Shown here: one piece after another, positions 1-8,710 of the stretch
Layout: each line of letters opens with the position of its first letter
How positions within the stretch are numbered: the stretch's first letter is position 1
DNA from: SIG307 sp964609025
GTDB taxonomy: Bacteria > Bacillota > Clostridia > Lachnospirales > Lachnospiraceae
Length of the DNA: 64,000 bases
Direction: 5' to 3'
Assembly: GCA_964609025.1 (NCBI GenBank)
Contig: CAZSQM010000016.1
Coordinates: forward strand, 1 to 64,000
Position numbers and translations under genes: made by a program
The notes under the pieces: generated by a model
What the model was told of the DNA's origin: nothing
Seen by the model: the letters and a program-made list of their open reading frames with translations, nothing else
Database searches by the model: none

Positions 1-54
1 CCAGTTTAAAAACAAATGCTTCACTTTTTCTGTATTATCAAGCTCATATATCAT
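1..54 (-). CDS. N-terminal fragment of a probable GNAT acetyltransferase, cut by the window edge
   Basis: Only 18 codons are visible, reading leftwards off the window. The frame starts at ATG 54 with AAAGGAA about nine bases upstream; an ATG seven codons earlier lacks such spacing. A TATAAT-like box lies about 50 bases upstream. The peptide opening (MIYELDNTEKVKHLFLNW) resembles the start of small GNAT family N-acetyltransferases of Lachnospiraceae, but this is recalled family resemblance over very few residues. The fold and acetyl-CoA site lie outside the window. Confidence 0.4.
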   Translation of the reverse strand, partial: MIYELDNTEKVKHLFLNW

Positions 55-112
55 TTGTTCCGGTTCCTTTCCCATTTTCCGTTCATCTCTTGTAATTATA
101 CCATATCAGTCG

Positions 113-398
113 CTAAAATTCATCCACATGATTAAAAAATGCGGAGTTTTGTATCACCGAACAGTAACATCCCACTTTCAATAATTTTGCTGCAATAGAG
201 CTATTTATTTCTTTATTTGTATCGAGATAGTGCAAAATAATCTGCATTCTTGTTCTTTCCAATTCGGACATTGATTCGGACATTAATTCGGACATTGTCT
301 CATTTCCTTCAAAATCTTGAGGGACATCATAGTTCAGGTTCGGCATCACTACCTTTACGCTCCATATATCCAAGCAGGTTGAACACATCTTTTCGCCA
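113..398 (-). pseudogene. Decayed 3' part of an AlbA/RecG-type ATP-binding protein
   Basis: Two reading frames each keep part of one protein. Positions 398 to about 330 encode a stretch like WRKDVFNLLGYMERKGSD, which resembles the end of the ATPase module in AlbA_2/RecG-like ATP-binding proteins. After a frame change near 330-345, another frame reads DVPQDFEGNE, then a short MSESMSE-like repeat, then ELERTRMQIILHYLDTNKEI, which looks like the start of the C-terminal winged helix of the same family. The winged helix breaks off after KLLKV and runs into unrelated codons and a stop at 113. No start codon or upstream domain survives. It lies just downstream of an intact AlbA_2 gene, so it is probably a dead paralogue. 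The assignment rests on remembered family patterns. Confidence 0.5.
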
Positions 399-572
399 GT
401 CTCAACTCAGTCTCAAAATCTCATCCCCAAAAATGAGACTACATGAGACTAACTTGAGACTGATTTTCTCTTACTTTTTGAAAAAATGCCGATTTTATCA
501 CATTTCTGCCGCTTTATTCAGTCTCATCTGGTATCAAATCTCATGAGACTATGTTGAGACTGCATGAGACTA
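399..572. repeat. Cluster of TGAGACT/AGTCTCA heptamers
   Basis: At least nine copies of AGTCTCA or its complement TGAGACT occur in about 170 bases, in both orientations, with short AT-rich spacers. They lie between the intact AlbA_2 gene and the remnant at 113-398. In some AlbA-type proteins the linker between ATPase and winged helix is built of short Gln-Ser-His repeats that such DNA would encode, so this may be a decayed linker. A protein-binding site cluster is the alternative. Confidence 0.5.
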
Positions 573-583
573 AGTCAAGCTTA

Positions 584-1969
584 TCAATCCAAAGTCCATG
601 TCGATGTCTTTTTATCATACATTGCACCTGTTACTTTTTTGATTTTAGCATAGTCTCTGAATACCGTTGCTCTTGATATATCAAGTTCTGCCATTACTTG
701 TTCAACCGATAAGTGCAGGTTTTCACAAATCATATTATAAATTTTTTGTTCTCTTTCAGATAAAGTTTTCTGTTCTCTTCCCTCGTCGGCAGCCACCTTG
801 TCCAAAGGAATGGTTATTCTAAACACATCATCTTCAATCAATTCCGGCTTACCACCATCGGAATATATTGGTGTATATTTATATAAATTTCGTACACCGG
901 AACCAATTGTATCAGTTCTACCAATATTTGCAAAAAATTGCTGTATTAACGGATTCTTAGGATACGGTGTAAACTCATCACTCATAATATTTCCATGACG
1001 TCTTGGTATACACCAGTTTTCCGTTTTTAGCCAATCCTTTTCGATAATTACCTTTGCCGGAAATGCACTGGAATAATCTCTATGCACAAGAATATTTGCA
1101 ATTACTTCTCTGGAAATGATGCCTCTTATGCTTGTATTCACATTGTCAATCAGACAGAACTTATCAGAAGTATGCTTTGCCACAAAATCCATTAGAAGCT
1201 CATATGCCTCTATCAGATTTGTTGTCACCTGCAATCTATCATCATATCTATCCAAATTTTCGACCCTGTAAATTGCATCTGTAATATATCCCGGACAACA
1301 GGAACGTATCACTTCATCCTTACCAAACAAAAGTACTCCGGCAAGATTATATCCCTGGATGCCTGATGAAAAATCTTTTTCCCATAAGCCAGCACTCTTC
1401 AATGCTTCCTCATCAGACATTTTCAGCCAAGGATGATCCGGATTTTTACTCTTTGCAAGATTCCTTACTTTTTCCATCAAATCCATGCGTAAATCTTCCG
1501 TTGTAACATACGGGAATATCTTATGCTCCGCATATGTATTACTCTTTCTGTTATACATATTTTGCAACTGAATCGGCGAATCTGTAATATCCATATCGCC
1601 ATCTTCATTCCTATCATAAATCCTATTCACGCATTTTTCCACTGTAGATGTCGGTGGCACATATACCCACAGAAGCAACACTCCTTCATATTCCAATTCC
1701 TCTAATGAAAGATATAGTGTTGGGGACATCTTATCCGGATTATTGAGTTGATTCACAAAGTTTTTCTTCATATCCTTGACCATATTCCGGTTAATACCTA
1801 TTGGCGTCCCGTCATCTTCCGCCCCCATGATGATATACCCACCATATCTGTTAGAAAAAGAACACACCGTTTCATACACATCTTCCTGAACACCATGATG
1901 ACAGGTTTTGTATTCTACTGTTATTTTTTCATCTTTTGAAAGCAAGTCTCTCATAAATTCAATTGTCAT
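584..1969 (-). CDS. AlbA_2 (Schlafen-type) ATP-binding protein, RecG-like, with C-terminal wHTH
   Basis: The 461-residue protein has an N-terminal AlbA_2 (Schlafen AlbA_2) nucleic-acid-binding domain at about 1-130, including ESK-like VEYKTC and the GGYIIMGAEDDG strand. A middle region of about 200-380 resembles the HATPase_c_4 module of RecG-like ATP-binding proteins (REVIANILVHRDYS, then NPLIQQFFANIG and TIGSGVRNL). The C-terminus at about 395-461 is a winged helix (LSVEQVMAELDISRATVFRDY). ATG 1969 follows TTGGAGG at good spacing. Members are thought to be DNA- or RNA-binding regulators, and many sit near defence genes, but no biochemical role is firmly known. It begins 47 nt after the HerA gene on the same strand, so it may be co-transcribed with SIR2-HerA. 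Confidence 0.75.
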   Translation of the reverse strand: MTIEFMRDLLSKDEKITVEYKTCHHGVQEDVYETVCSFSNRYGGYIIMGAEDDGTPIGINRNMVKDMKKNFVNQLNNPDKMSPTLYLSLEELEYEGVLLLWVYVPPTSTVEKCVNRIYDRNEDGDMDITDSPIQLQNMYNRKSNTYAEHKIFPYVTTEDLRMDLMEKVRNLAKSKNPDHPWLKMSDEEALKSAGLWEKDFSSGIQGYNLAGVLLFGKDEVIRSCCPGYITDAIYRVENLDRYDDRLQVTTNLIEAYELLMDFVAKHTSDKFCLIDNVNTSIRGIISREVIANILVHRDYSSAFPAKVIIEKDWLKTENWCIPRRHGNIMSDEFTPYPKNPLIQQFFANIGRTDTIGSGVRNLYKYTPIYSDGGKPELIEDDVFRITIPLDKVAADEGREQKTLSEREQKIYNMICENLHLSVEQVMAELDISRATVFRDYAKIKKVTGAMYDKKTSTWTLD

Positions 1970-2016
1970 TCTATCGCCTCCAATTTATCTAAATATACAT
2001 TTTCGAAACATACTAA

Positions 2017-4134
2017 TCATTCACGAAACAATTTATCATAGCAGTATTCACAATATATTGGTTCATCGACAATTGCATCTTCATCCAAAATTATATCCTC
2101 ATTACAATATGTACATTGAAGCAGTTTATGTTGAACTCCACAATTTAAGCACATACCATATGGTGCATAATTATCCCGAATACAAATATACTTCTCACCA
2201 CACTCAGGACATTCTAATTCCTCAGATGCAATTGTTGTTGGAATGCCAATTATATCTGCTATTTCTCGTTCTTGTTGGATGTCATGTTTTGCTATTTTCA
2301 ATGAATCTTCATCAAAATTTCTCTTTCTTCTCCATTTGTTCATCAACTTAATAGTATCGCTCTCAACCTTTGTTTTCGAATCATCGAACTTAATCTGTAC
2401 AATATTGGGTCTATTAAATGCTGTACCCGAAAAGATTGCTTGTCCAGGAGACAATATACTAAGCATAGTAATACTCATTTCATCTATAAACGGAACCGTA
2501 TTCTTCATAATATCAATATCTCTTGGATTAACAAGTTTATGGATAACATAATTATGAGACTGAGATAATAATGTTGGTGTAATATCACTCGGACGCTGTG
2601 TTGCCATTGTAAGAAATACACCAAATTTCCTTCCTTCTTTTATAATACTTTCGAAAGTATCTATGCATGTTTTTGCAATTGCATCTTCCTTATCCAAATT
2701 TTGTGCAGATAAATAATTGTGTGCTTCGTCAATTACTAAATGCATTGAAAATTTATTATTCTTAAAATTCACAGAATAATAATATAATTTCGCACATAAA
2801 AACGTTACCATTATCCGCCTTATATCTTTCTTTGCTCTGCTCACATCGCATACAAGAATATGGCTATCTTCAAATAAACATTCCATTACATTTTTCTTTT
2901 CCCCAACCTTATATGGCAAAAAGATAGTTTTAAAATCCTTTTTGTTAGAATTGAATCTTCCAATTAACGGGCTTGTATTATTTTCATTAATATTGAACTT
3001 GTAAGTTCGGTGTAGATGCGTAATGTTCAACAAAAATCCCATATCTTCTACAGTGAATGAATCTTTGATTTCAGTTGTAGTATATCTTTCCACTTCATCA
3101 GCTATATATTGCGTATAATCTGTATAGTAATCTGTGCTTCCAGAAATAATAAATTTATTTCCATTAACCGTATATCTATCAAATATATCAAATACATCCT
3201 CGATTCTTCCATAATATTCGTCTTCCATAAAAGAAAAATCTTCTTTAATACTAGTTATCGCGCCCAATTTGTTTGTTGTATTTGAATTCGAATTAAGTAT
3301 TCCTATTATAGCCTTTTTTAATTCATCTAATAAATATTCTGCTATATTGGCATTTTCTTCTTTCGCAAATATATTTTTTATAACACTATTCCATACAGAT
3401 TTGATTACCGGATATTGTGTCTTTTCAGTTGCTTCAAGTAGTAATCTCCAATCCTCACTCTCTAATAAATTCAAAGGAATATGTATGCTATTTTTTTCAG
3501 CATTTCTTGTATCCAATACCTTATTCAGTTTATCATCTGTAAACGCTTTTGCATACTCGCCATTTGTATCTATAAACAAAAAGTAACTTCCATTAGTATT
3601 TATGTTATCAAATAACTCCGTAAAAATCGTATTCAATGTATTCGATTTTCCACTTCCAGTATTTCCTACAATCAACGAATGACTAGCAAAAAATTTATTA
3701 ATATCAATATAAAAATCCAAGTCCTTTCTGTACAAATATTTTCCTACGCTAATAGAACCACTATGTGAAGTACCCGAATATATTTTTAATAACTCTTCGT
3801 CAGAAACCGTATATACATTGTCAAAAATATTAGGTGTTTCTCCTCCACTTCCCTGTTTAAATTCATTACCCTCAAAAAAACCAATAACCTTACATAAAAC
3901 CACACGATTACTTGCAATTTTAATCGATACTTCTTTTTTATCCGATTCAAGAACTGTTTTTTCACTTACAATTTCATAGACACTGCTCTCTATCTTCAAA
4001 AAGCTACCCACTCCCGCTATTCTTACGGGATTGGAATCTATCACTATGTATGGTGTTTCCAATTCTTTATTGATTGCAACACTAATTAAGGTATTGGATA
4101 CCTCAACTACTTTTCCTATGTACAATTCGAGCAT
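2017..4134 (-). CDS. HerA-family ATPase with C-terminal zinc ribbons (SIR2-HerA partner)
   Basis: This 705-residue protein has a beta-rich HAS-barrel-like N-terminus (1-100), a Walker A GNTGSGKS at about 157-164 and a Walker B LVIDEAHN near 465, with the HerA/DUF87 pattern ATQRPSDI after it. HerA proteins form hexameric DNA translocases. The last 70 residues carry CPECG...CLNCG and CTYC...CEYC pairs, which look like two zinc ribbons; I do not recall this tail as standard in HerA. ATG 4134 follows AAGGAGG at eight bases; a GTG three codons earlier overlaps that site and is rejected. The start lies one base after the SIR2 stop, so translation is probably coupled. Together with SIR2 it fits the SIR2-HerA antiphage system, in which the two proteins form one assembly. 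Confidence 0.88.
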   Translation of the reverse strand: MLELYIGKVVEVSNTLISVAINKELETPYIVIDSNPVRIAGVGSFLKIESSVYEIVSEKTVLESDKKEVSIKIASNRVVLCKVIGFFEGNEFKQGSGGETPNIFDNVYTVSDEELLKIYSGTSHSGSISVGKYLYRKDLDFYIDINKFFASHSLIVGNTGSGKSNTLNTIFTELFDNINTNGSYFLFIDTNGEYAKAFTDDKLNKVLDTRNAEKNSIHIPLNLLESEDWRLLLEATEKTQYPVIKSVWNSVIKNIFAKEENANIAEYLLDELKKAIIGILNSNSNTTNKLGAITSIKEDFSFMEDEYYGRIEDVFDIFDRYTVNGNKFIISGSTDYYTDYTQYIADEVERYTTTEIKDSFTVEDMGFLLNITHLHRTYKFNINENNTSPLIGRFNSNKKDFKTIFLPYKVGEKKNVMECLFEDSHILVCDVSRAKKDIRRIMVTFLCAKLYYYSVNFKNNKFSMHLVIDEAHNYLSAQNLDKEDAIAKTCIDTFESIIKEGRKFGVFLTMATQRPSDITPTLLSQSHNYVIHKLVNPRDIDIMKNTVPFIDEMSITMLSILSPGQAIFSGTAFNRPNIVQIKFDDSKTKVESDTIKLMNKWRRKRNFDEDSLKIAKHDIQQEREIADIIGIPTTIASEELECPECGEKYICIRDNYAPYGMCLNCGVQHKLLQCTYCNEDIILDEDAIVDEPIYCEYCYDKLFRE

Positions 4135-4135
4135 A

Positions 4136-5215
4136 TCAATCACCTCCTTGAAGATTCTGCATCAAATCAGCAACATCACAAAATTTATACTCTCTATCCA
4201 CAACAATAACATTCCTATATGCTTTATACTTTTCCTGCAATTTTTTTATTTCCGCAACAGTTGCACAAAAAATCACCATATGAAAAGTATTTATTGTCAA
4301 AGCATTTTCAATTATTTTATTTATATGTTCATCACTCATAGACATTCCGGAAACAAACAATGTAGTATTCTCTTGACATAAACGATTCGACAATTCTCGC
4401 ATCAATGCTGAATAACTAATAATCAGATTAGTATTTTTAAACTTATCCACTGATGGATAAATTATTTCCGGCAAGAAATCCTGTTCATATGGGTTTCTTT
4501 CTATCAATTCTCCATCTTTCATACACCAAGATAACGAACCGTGTATTTTAAATAAATTCATATGATTCGGTGTCACTTTTACATTTGCATGATTTACCCG
4601 AAAGCTATCTACAAAATCATAATTATAGTATGCCAAATTAAATTTTCTATTAACAATGCCTTCAAATCCGGAATAATAGTGAATATTCTGGATTTCCATT
4701 GCCATCTCATTCATCATATCATAATTTGTAGTAAATATATTAAATATCTGATTTTTTAATCCGTTTACTTCCTTTACATTCTTTAATCCATTATAAAAAG
4801 AAATATAATTGTTTATAACTGTATCTTTATCTGAATTATTCAATCTATCCCTAATCAACATACGGATATGATTTCTTTGTTCTTCAACTATTTTCCTAAA
4901 ATCTATATCTGTAATATATAAATCAACACCTTCTAATACGGACAAAAATTTCTCAATATTAGCTTCCTCTGAGAATAAGTAATCATCATACAAACTAGCA
5001 AGCATTTCTCCCACCCCTACCGGAATAGTTGTATCTTTTTTTAAGCTATTATAGAACCCTAACACCTTTGTGTCTCCTTTAATAAAGTTCAATAAATCCC
5101 ACATCAAGGGAAAATGCATCTTTCCATCCACTTTATTATAAGAGGTGCCTGCTCCTAACAGGAAATTAATATATGTATTTTTCAACAATATCTTTACCAA
5201 CTCAATTTGCTCCAT
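4136..5215 (-). CDS. SIR2-domain NADase-like defence protein (SIR2-HerA system)
   Basis: The 359-residue protein carries the SIR2 nucleotide-binding motif FLLGAGTS (GAG at 21-23), the TTNYD motif with Asn164, and KIHGSL with His225. Asn and His are the usual catalytic pair, and both are intact. A later SGMSMSDEHI segment matches the distal SIR2_2 motif. In known SIR2-HerA systems the SIR2 subunit breaks down NAD+ during phage infection, causing growth arrest; that activity is inferred here. ATG 5215 is chosen because GAGGAG lies nine bases upstream; an ATG at 5224 directly abuts that site. The gene sits 21 nt after a frameshifted HTH-NUDIX gene and one base before herA. Base composition is AT-rich, unlike the housekeeping genes to the right. 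Confidence 0.88.
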   Translation of the reverse strand: MEQIELVKILLKNTYINFLLGAGTSYNKVDGKMHFPLMWDLLNFIKGDTKVLGFYNSLKKDTTIPVGVGEMLASLYDDYLFSEEANIEKFLSVLEGVDLYITDIDFRKIVEEQRNHIRMLIRDRLNNSDKDTVINNYISFYNGLKNVKEVNGLKNQIFNIFTTNYDMMNEMAMEIQNIHYYSGFEGIVNRKFNLAYYNYDFVDSFRVNHANVKVTPNHMNLFKIHGSLSWCMKDGELIERNPYEQDFLPEIIYPSVDKFKNTNLIISYSALMRELSNRLCQENTTLFVSGMSMSDEHINKIIENALTINTFHMVIFCATVAEIKKLQEKYKAYRNVIVVDREYKFCDVADLMQNLQGGD

Positions 5216-5236
5216 AACAACCATCTCCTCTTCTGC

Positions 5237-5942
5237 TTACTTATCCACTTCCGTAAAGAAGTATTCCAATGTATCTACAAACATATTTCCATCAAATAAT
5301 TCTTTTATTTGTTCCCGATTCATCCATGCAACCTGCACCACTTCATCTGTTGTGGCATTACTTAAATCAACTTCTCCATCATATTCAAACAGCCAAACAT
5401 CCATAATATCATTAAAGATTTTTCCCTCAATGATTTTTCGTGTCCTTGTAAAAAGAGCTTGTCCATTTTCCGGTATCAAATCAACGCCTACCTCTTCCTT
5501 TGCCTCTCGGATTGCTCCCAATAAACTATCCTCACCTTTTACAACCAACCACCTACACATTCCCATATCAAAGGATATGTTGTTCTATTTGCGGAACGCT
5601 GCGAGATGAGGTACTCTCCCTTAGAATTGTGAATCCAGACATGCACCACCAAATGGTATCCATCTATCGGTAGCTGCTCGCCCCTGACATGGTCTTTTCC
5701 CAGAAGTTCTCGGTTCTCATTATACAAATCCCATATTTCTGCATCCGGCACATACTCCACAATATCCCCAAAGTCTGCATGTAAGGTTTTGCAGATTTTG
5801 CTAAGAATCGTAAGGCTCACCTCTTCATCACGGCGAAGCTTTGTCATTGTGTTAGGAGCAATTTCTGCCTTTTATGCAAAACCGATTTGCTCATTTCTTT
5901 ATCTACTAATAATTTCCATAATCGTTTATATGATACAGCCAT
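5237..5942 (-). pseudogene. HTH-NUDIX hydrolase gene broken by two frameshifts
   Basis: Three frames together encode one fusion protein. ATG 5942 opens MAVSYKRLWKLLVDKEMSKS, the start of a Cro/C1-type helix-turn-helix. At CATAAAAGGCAG (about 5867-5880) one A seems missing, and the next frame continues IAPNTMTKLRRDEEVSLT through the rest of the HTH into a NUDIX domain. A second one-base loss at about 5557, in GTAGGTGGTTGG, ends that frame; the third frame resumes VVKGEDSLLGAIREAKEEVG. Joined, the NUDIX box (G-x5-E-x7-REAKEEVG) is complete apart from the break. Such HTH-NUDIX fusions are common in Clostridia, with unclear substrates. Two frameshifts in one gene suggest decay. Sequencing error is possible, as one break is in a homopolymer. 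Confidence 0.8.
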
Positions 5943-5959
5943 GATAATTTCTCCTGTTT

Positions 5960-6685
5960 CTAATCTAACTTTATTATCAAGTCTATTAACTCTTTCCAAT
6001 TCTTTATTGTAAGTATGTCTTCCTTTGGCTCATATTTCATATCAATTGCCCCGATATACCACACCGGGAATAATCCTGCCGCGTTAGCTCCAACGATATC
6101 ACACTGATACTGATCCCCTATATACCATACTTCTTCCGGTTGAAGTTCGGCCTTCTCTAATGCCAATTCAAATATATGCTTATTTGGTTTACGATACATG
6201 TACTCGCTGGTTGCTATAATAAACTCAAAATCATTATCCGGAATGCAGTCATGAATCCTTTTAACAACAGCATTTCCACAGTATGAAATATTACTGATTA
6301 CACCGGTACGAATCTGGTTCTCTTTTAGAAATGCAAGAAACTCTCTGATTCCCTCAGTCGGTTTTCCCGGCGCCGCTACATCCCAAAACACGCTGTCTAT
6401 TTCTTCCGAACTCAATGCAATTTCAATTCCCTGCGACTCATATAAATATTTTGTAAACATATGGTTTGGAACTTCCACTTGAAACAGGTGTCTCTTTTCC
6501 GGGTCAAATCGTCCTAACTCCTGATTCAGTTTATTTGCATAAGTCTGTACTTCCTCAGCAGATTTATTGTATTTATTTTTTGTGGCATATCCCAGAACCG
6601 CCTCTGTCCCTTTTACACCATCAAATAACTGTTCATTTACCAAAGTTTGTCCATAATCAAACAAAATCATCTTAGGTTTCTTCAT
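5960..6685 (-). CDS. HAD-superfamily hydrolase
   Basis: The 241-residue protein has the four HAD motifs: LFDYGQT (nucleophile Asp10), ISNIS, a lysine in RKPNKHIF, and GDQYQCDIVGA. The second acid of motif I is Gly12 rather than Asp; that Asp usually acts as general acid/base in HAD phosphatases. Similar DYGQT proteins exist as a HAD-IA branch of unknown substrate. ATG 6685 is chosen over a GTG three codons upstream because AAGGA lies ten bases before it but directly abuts the GTG. It precedes the HTH-NUDIX remnant by 17 nt on the same strand and could head the transcript that reaches SIR2-HerA. It shares the AT-rich composition of the island. Confidence 0.8.
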   Translation of the reverse strand: MKKPKMILFDYGQTLVNEQLFDGVKGTEAVLGYATKNKYNKSAEEVQTYANKLNQELGRFDPEKRHLFQVEVPNHMFTKYLYESQGIEIALSSEEIDSVFWDVAAPGKPTEGIREFLAFLKENQIRTGVISNISYCGNAVVKRIHDCIPDNDFEFIIATSEYMYRKPNKHIFELALEKAELQPEEVWYIGDQYQCDIVGANAAGLFPVWYIGAIDMKYEPKEDILTIKNWKELIDLIIKLD

Positions 6686-6694
6686 TTGCGCCAC

Positions 6695-6945
6695 ATCCTT
6701 GCTTTATCCAGTTAACTTCTGTTACTTTTGCTCATGCAATACTTTTTGATATCTTCTACTAACATAATTCACCTTTATATATGCCACATAGGGCATTCAT
6801 CTTCCGAAACATTTTCCAGTTAATATGCTCTACCTTATTTAGAATACCATATTATACGTCCAATTTCAATAAACTCTTGCAAATTCTTACGGGAGTTTCT
6901 CTGTCAAAGAAGTAGTTGCAGATGACGGCAAAATGGTAGAAGAGC
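6695..6945. other. Island edge between HAD and guaA terminator
   Basis: Apart from the short ORF at 6712-6765 I see no gene. A TATAAT box lies at 6851-6856 (minus) and is a candidate -10 for the HAD-to-AlbA_2 genes, but the nearest -35-like TTGCAA is 20 bases away, so it is weak. The composition changes from AT-rich to mixed in this stretch, which marks the likely right border of the accessory region. Confidence 0.4.
6712..6765 (-). pseudogene. Seventeen-codon ORF, possible MmcQ/YjbR gene remnant
   Basis: ATG 6765 follows AAAGGTG at normal spacing and reads MLVEDIKKYCMSKSNRS before a TAA. The first twelve residues resemble the start of MmcQ/YjbR-like DNA-binding proteins, which often begin with a similar EEIKxYCLSKKG pattern, so this may be a stump left by a deletion. 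A leader peptide for the HAD gene is the alternative. The match is short. Confidence 0.25.
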
Positions 6946-6992
6946 AAAAAGAAAAGTCCGGGAATGCCCTGTTTATCAGGCTTCCCAGACTT
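6946..6992 (-). terminator. Intrinsic terminator of guaA
   Basis: Just after the guaA stop the transcript can form a long stem: AGTCTGGGAAGCCTG pairs with CAGGGCATTCCCGGACT around an ATAA loop, with one bulge on each arm. It is followed by TTTTCTTTTTG. It separates guaA from the accessory region downstream. Confidence 0.85.
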
Positions 6993-6999
6993 GTAGCTA

Positions 7000-8541
7000 C
7001 TATTCAAACTCAATCGTTGCCGGTGGCTTTCCGGTGCAGTCATACAGCACCCTGTTGACTCCCTTCACCTCATTGACAATCCGGCTGGTTACCTTTCCGA
7101 GCACCTCCCACGGAAGCTCGGCGGCTTCGGCGGTCATGAAGTCGGAGGTTAGTACGGCACGGAGCGCGATGGCGTAATCGTAGGTGCGTTCATCACCCAT
7201 GCAGCCCACGGAGCGCATGTTGGTGATGGCAGCAAAGTATTGACCGAGGTTTTTATCGATGCCTGCCTTTGCGATTTCTTCACGGTAGATGTAGTCCGCC
7301 TCCTGTACGATACGAACCTTTTCGGCGGTTACTTCGCCGATAATGCGGACGCCGAGACCCGGTCCCGGGAACGGCTGGCGGTATACTAAATATTCCGGAA
7401 GGCCGAGCTCCAGACCCGCCTTGCGGACTTCGTCTTTGAATAAAAGACGAAGCGGTTCGATAATTTCCTTAAAGTCTACGCAGTCCGGCAGACCGCCTAC
7501 GTTGTGGTGGGATTTGATGACTGCCGACTTTCCGAGGCCGGATTCGATGACATCCGGATAAATGGTGCCCTGTACCAAAAAGTCCACGGCGCCGATTTTC
7601 TTCGCTTCTTCTTCAAATACACGAATGAACTCTTCCCCGATGATTTTACGCTTTGCTTCCGGCTCCTCTACGCCCTTTAAACGCCCGTAGAAGCGCTCCT
7701 GCGCGTTGACGCGGACAAAGTTAAGGTCATAGGCTCCCTGCGGTCCGAAAATCGCTTCTACCTCGTCCCCTTCGTTTTTACGGAGCAAACCGTGGTCTAC
7801 AAATACACAGGTCAGCTGCTTGCCCACGGCCTTGGAAAGAAGTACCGCTGCCACGGAAGAGTCCACCCCGCCGGACAGAGCACAAAGCACCTTGCCGTTT
7901 CCTACCTTTTCACGGATAGAAGTAATCGCAGTTTCCACAAAAGAGTCCATTTTCCAGGTTCCGGCACAGCCGCAGACCTTATATACAAAATTGGAAAGCA
8001 TCTTCATCCCTTCCTGCGTATGCATTACCTCCGGATGGAATTGCACCGCATAAAGCTTTCTTTCCGGACATTCCATTGCCGCTACCGGGCACACAGGTGT
8101 GTGACCGATGATGGTAAAGCCTTCCGGTGCTTTTTCGATGTAATCGGTATGACTCATCCAGCATATTGTACTTGCCGAAACATTCTCAAACAAAACAGAA
8201 TCGGTGCCAACCGAAACCTCGGTTTTGCCGTACTCGCTTACCGGAGCGGTTGCCACCTTGCCTCCAAGCATAAAGGACATCAGCTGCGCGCCGTAGCAGA
8301 TACCGAGAATCGGAATGCCAAGCTCGAATAATTCCGGAAGACAACGCGGCGAATCCTCGCCGTACACGCTGTTCGGGCCGCCGGTAAAAATGATGCCCTT
8401 CGGATTCTTCTCCTTGATTTGTGCAAGCGGCATGCTGTACGGCATAACCTCGCAGTATACATTACACTCTCTGACACGTCTGGCAATCAGCTGATTATAC
8501 TGTCCGCCAAAATCCAAAATGAGTATCATCTCTTCGTTCAT
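7000..8541 (-). CDS. guaA: GMP synthase (glutamine-hydrolysing)
   Basis: GuaA converts XMP to GMP with ATP and glutamine. The 513-residue protein has the class I amidotransferase domain with nucleophile Cys82 in GICYGAQ and the His169/Glu171 pair in FHPEV, then the PP-loop ALSGGVDSS at about 221-229, and the dimerisation domain ending PPATIEFE. Length and motifs are normal. ATG 8541 has TGGAGG six bases upstream; an ATG two codons earlier touches that site and is rejected. It stands alone with its own terminator. The 3' end of guaA is a known integration hot spot in other bacteria, which fits the AT-rich accessory genes beyond it. Confidence 0.97.
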   Translation of the reverse strand: MNEEMILILDFGGQYNQLIARRVRECNVYCEVMPYSMPLAQIKEKNPKGIIFTGGPNSVYGEDSPRCLPELFELGIPILGICYGAQLMSFMLGGKVATAPVSEYGKTEVSVGTDSVLFENVSASTICWMSHTDYIEKAPEGFTIIGHTPVCPVAAMECPERKLYAVQFHPEVMHTQEGMKMLSNFVYKVCGCAGTWKMDSFVETAITSIREKVGNGKVLCALSGGVDSSVAAVLLSKAVGKQLTCVFVDHGLLRKNEGDEVEAIFGPQGAYDLNFVRVNAQERFYGRLKGVEEPEAKRKIIGEEFIRVFEEEAKKIGAVDFLVQGTIYPDVIESGLGKSAVIKSHHNVGGLPDCVDFKEIIEPLRLLFKDEVRKAGLELGLPEYLVYRQPFPGPGLGVRIIGEVTAEKVRIVQEADYIYREEIAKAGIDKNLGQYFAAITNMRSVGCMGDERTYDYAIALRAVLTSDFMTAEAAELPWEVLGKVTSRIVNEVKGVNRVLYDCTGKPPATIEFE

Positions 8542-8710
8542 CGTCATCCTCCAAAATCACTTATTGTTTCAAAAAAACGGTAGCTTGTACTATTATTTAT
8601 TCCACTATTCTACACTATTTTCTTCCGAAAGGCTAGTACCTTTTTGATTATTTTACGGCATGATCTGCGGCTGATGTTCTCTGCACATTCCATCCGACCC
8701 ACAGCGGTAT

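Noticed and set aside
6852..7043. Small minus-strand gene past the guaA stop
   Set aside because: It runs through the guaA terminator stem and has no ribosome site; coding sense is poor.
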